A stretch of 64,000 nucleotides of DNA from Pseudoduganella armeniaca. Lineage in GTDB: Bacteria; Pseudomonadota; Gammaproteobacteria; Burkholderiales; Burkholderiaceae_D. The notes beneath the pieces were generated by a model. It was not told the origin of the DNA and searched no databases. It saw only the letters and a program-made list of their open reading frames with translations. The DNA is taken from the NCBI RefSeq assembly GCF_003028855.1, contig NZ_CP028324.1, positions 1,736,001 through 1,800,000 of the forward strand. Direction: 5' to 3'. Of this stretch, positions 63,801-64,000 are shown piece after piece (the first letter of the stretch is position 1; every line of letters begins with the position of its first letter). The position numbers and the translations under genes are program-made.

Positions 63801-64000
63801 ACGAGGCGGAGGACGAGGCCGAGGAGACGGAAGCCGATGCGGGCTTGCTGGGCAGCGCCGCCAGCGTTGGCGCGCTGGAGAGTGTGCTCAGCCTGTGCGA
63901 GGCGCGCGGGCTGTCCGGCCGCATGCTGCAGTGGCATTACCGCTCGCGCGACCCGTCGCTGATCCGGGTGTCGAACGCCGAGTTCTATGGCGACGGCCTG
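60851..64000 (+). CDS. DUF4011-type superfamily I helicase (partial, C-terminus outside window)
   Basis: An open frame of 1050 codons from the ATG at 60851 to the right edge. The N-terminal 300 residues form a DUF4011-like domain (LVETGTRNRLVHVNR, ESGVNVLYLALGFLTWLEQK). A helicase core follows: Walker A VVQGPPGTGKSQTIANIIAA near 327, VLFVAEKMAALSVVHERL, then Walker B LLIIDEASQVRPEDA and motif III VVVGDQKQLPPSSFF near 940-985. Such large helicases, often with a C-terminal nuclease, occur in phage-defence neighbourhoods. TATAAT at 60811-60816 may be its -10 element. A 1037-codon frame on the opposite strand is a shadow. Confidence 0.9.
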   Translation, partial: MTTTIEDGVQQPGLQRLFDDTRRRLVETGTRNRLVHVNRANTRGNVVAIVNERADETYALLAAGKALRFRPLGRDVDDAAADAVRLADVGEEGFDPERQRDGWLETRLGPDALQKRLLKIAREARTAEEESGVNVLYLALGFLTWLEQKPGAPAREAPLVLLPVELVRNARTSTYDLRLRDEDVVTNLPLQQRLKEDFGIVLPELDIEEGWTPAAYFAQVEAVVAERAGWRVERDAMQLGFFSFSKLLMYRDLAPDAWPDGAIAGHALTRGLLYEGFTPAAPLAGPADRLDEVLPTARICHVVDADASQAVVIEEARLGRNLVVQGPPGTGKSQTIANIIAAAVHDGKRVLFVAEKMAALSVVHERLVKAGLRDVCLELHSRNANKKAVLAELARTLSAAADVPSMPAPPDALAQAVAASNAIAEVLHRPIGASGETAFSVLALQARLIGQGVPAPTIDGAAVAALAPAALEQLLAHVARFGALLAAEGAFDAHPFAGTRNLDLQPVQLTRLAPLLEQAAQAAEALAQALQAAAGTLGIALPPTRSASQPLAGTLAVLRGLPPDGHAVAARLLACADLPRLRQTLAAGLAWRAAHDAAAATFVDAAFGTAAPLHLRAPLLAGTGSFFTRWGGAYRGASRELAGLLRGALPKRAAERVALVDTLLDVHARREHWQADEPFAAAALGDAWRAGQTDFGRLLALADWCAAAQAAPLRLAPDRMLAVASQPAQVDALLIAIATAERGMAPLDEVLATLDADFGADYRLDDAARRLRRMALALPRYGGWVALRQAYRALTDDGVPEVARHMRDGTLAADAAAVEIRFARAEHLWNVAREAEPVLRELGGQDRHALAARFAALERQHLKDNVTAIVARHLAQVPQGAMGNMKVVRGEIGKKRGHMALRKLFASAGDALQRIKPVMLMSPISVAQFVPPGALEFDLLIIDEASQVRPEDALGAIARARQIVVVGDQKQLPPSSFFDRLLSDEAEDEAEETEADAGLLGSAASVGALESVLSLCEARGLSGRMLQWHYRSRDPSLIRVSNAEFYGDGL

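Noticed and set aside
60824..63937. A 1037-codon open frame on the minus strand
   Set aside because: It is the antisense shadow of the DUF4011 helicase. Its translation is rich in arginine, glutamine and histidine with no domain, while the plus frame has complete helicase motifs.
1..64000. CRISPR array
   Set aside because: No regularly spaced direct repeats of 25-40 bp with unique spacers were seen; the repeats found are isolated palindromes, operators and IS ends.

Overview
The window is GC-rich, densely coded DNA from a Gram-negative chromosome. Gene content and protein style (PEP-CTERM protein, large TonB-dependent receptors, a T6SS VgrG cassette, stressosome genes coupled to hybrid kinases, M9 collagenase, a clade I nos operon) suggest a betaproteobacterium of the Massilia/Duganella group (Oxalobacteraceae). 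That placement is inference from remembered families, not from a search.

Layout. 1-3079: end of a LysR regulator gene facing puuD (urate hydroxylase) and an M20 peptidase. 3093-4488: palindromic repeats, one split by an intact IS481-family element. 4513-10978: S9 peptidase, a frameshifted Het-C/VWA secreted protein, a PEP-CTERM-like protein and a small exported protein. 10983-16946: a minus-strand stressosome operon (RsbR, RsbS, RsbT, an RsbT-SpoIIE fusion, an RsbT-histidine kinase-receiver fusion and a hybrid kinase). 17088-18877: GH2 glycosidase. 19065-25235: a T6SS cassette of frameshifted VgrG, an exported protein, a peptidoglycan hydrolase effector and a putative immunity protein. 25196-34536: nitrous oxide reduction operon nosZ-R-D-F-Y-L, cytochrome c and apbE/nosX, with a GNAT remnant at its end and an FNR-type box at its head. 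34707-36055: MarR and CPBP protease. 36056-40738: TonB receptor and a WG/Sel1-repeat protein. 40781-49027: hydroxyproline catabolism (three-subunit dehydrogenase, deaminase, PAS-AraC regulator, epimerase) next to a secreted collagenase. 49273-53391: J-domain/TonB fusion, ABC exporter-like protein, tRNA-Pro, ArsC. 53405-58006: IS3-family element inside a long palindrome, then a TonB receptor, then a second long palindrome. 58032-60675: DUF4861 protein and GH105 hydrolase. 60851-end: DUF4011-type helicase, cut by the window edge.

How the genes work together. The clearest unit is collagen use: a secreted collagenase releases hydroxyproline-rich peptides, and the epimerase, dehydrogenase and deaminase convert hydroxyproline toward alpha-ketoglutarate semialdehyde. 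A 13-bp sequence recurs, correctly oriented, upstream of the two catabolic units and in shorter form upstream of the collagenase. The TonB receptor, DUF4861 and GH105 genes form a pectin/rhamnogalacturonan-type unit whose two promoter regions share TGGTC-type operators. The nos genes form one compact operon with overlapping start and stop codons.

Three genes (Het-C/VWA, GH2 and vgrG) each appear to lack one base in or near a C/G run, which suggests base-calling error as readily as real decay. Both insertion sequences have identifiable ends and target duplications, and both sit in GGGGAC/GTCCCC or GGGGTC/GACCCC palindromes.
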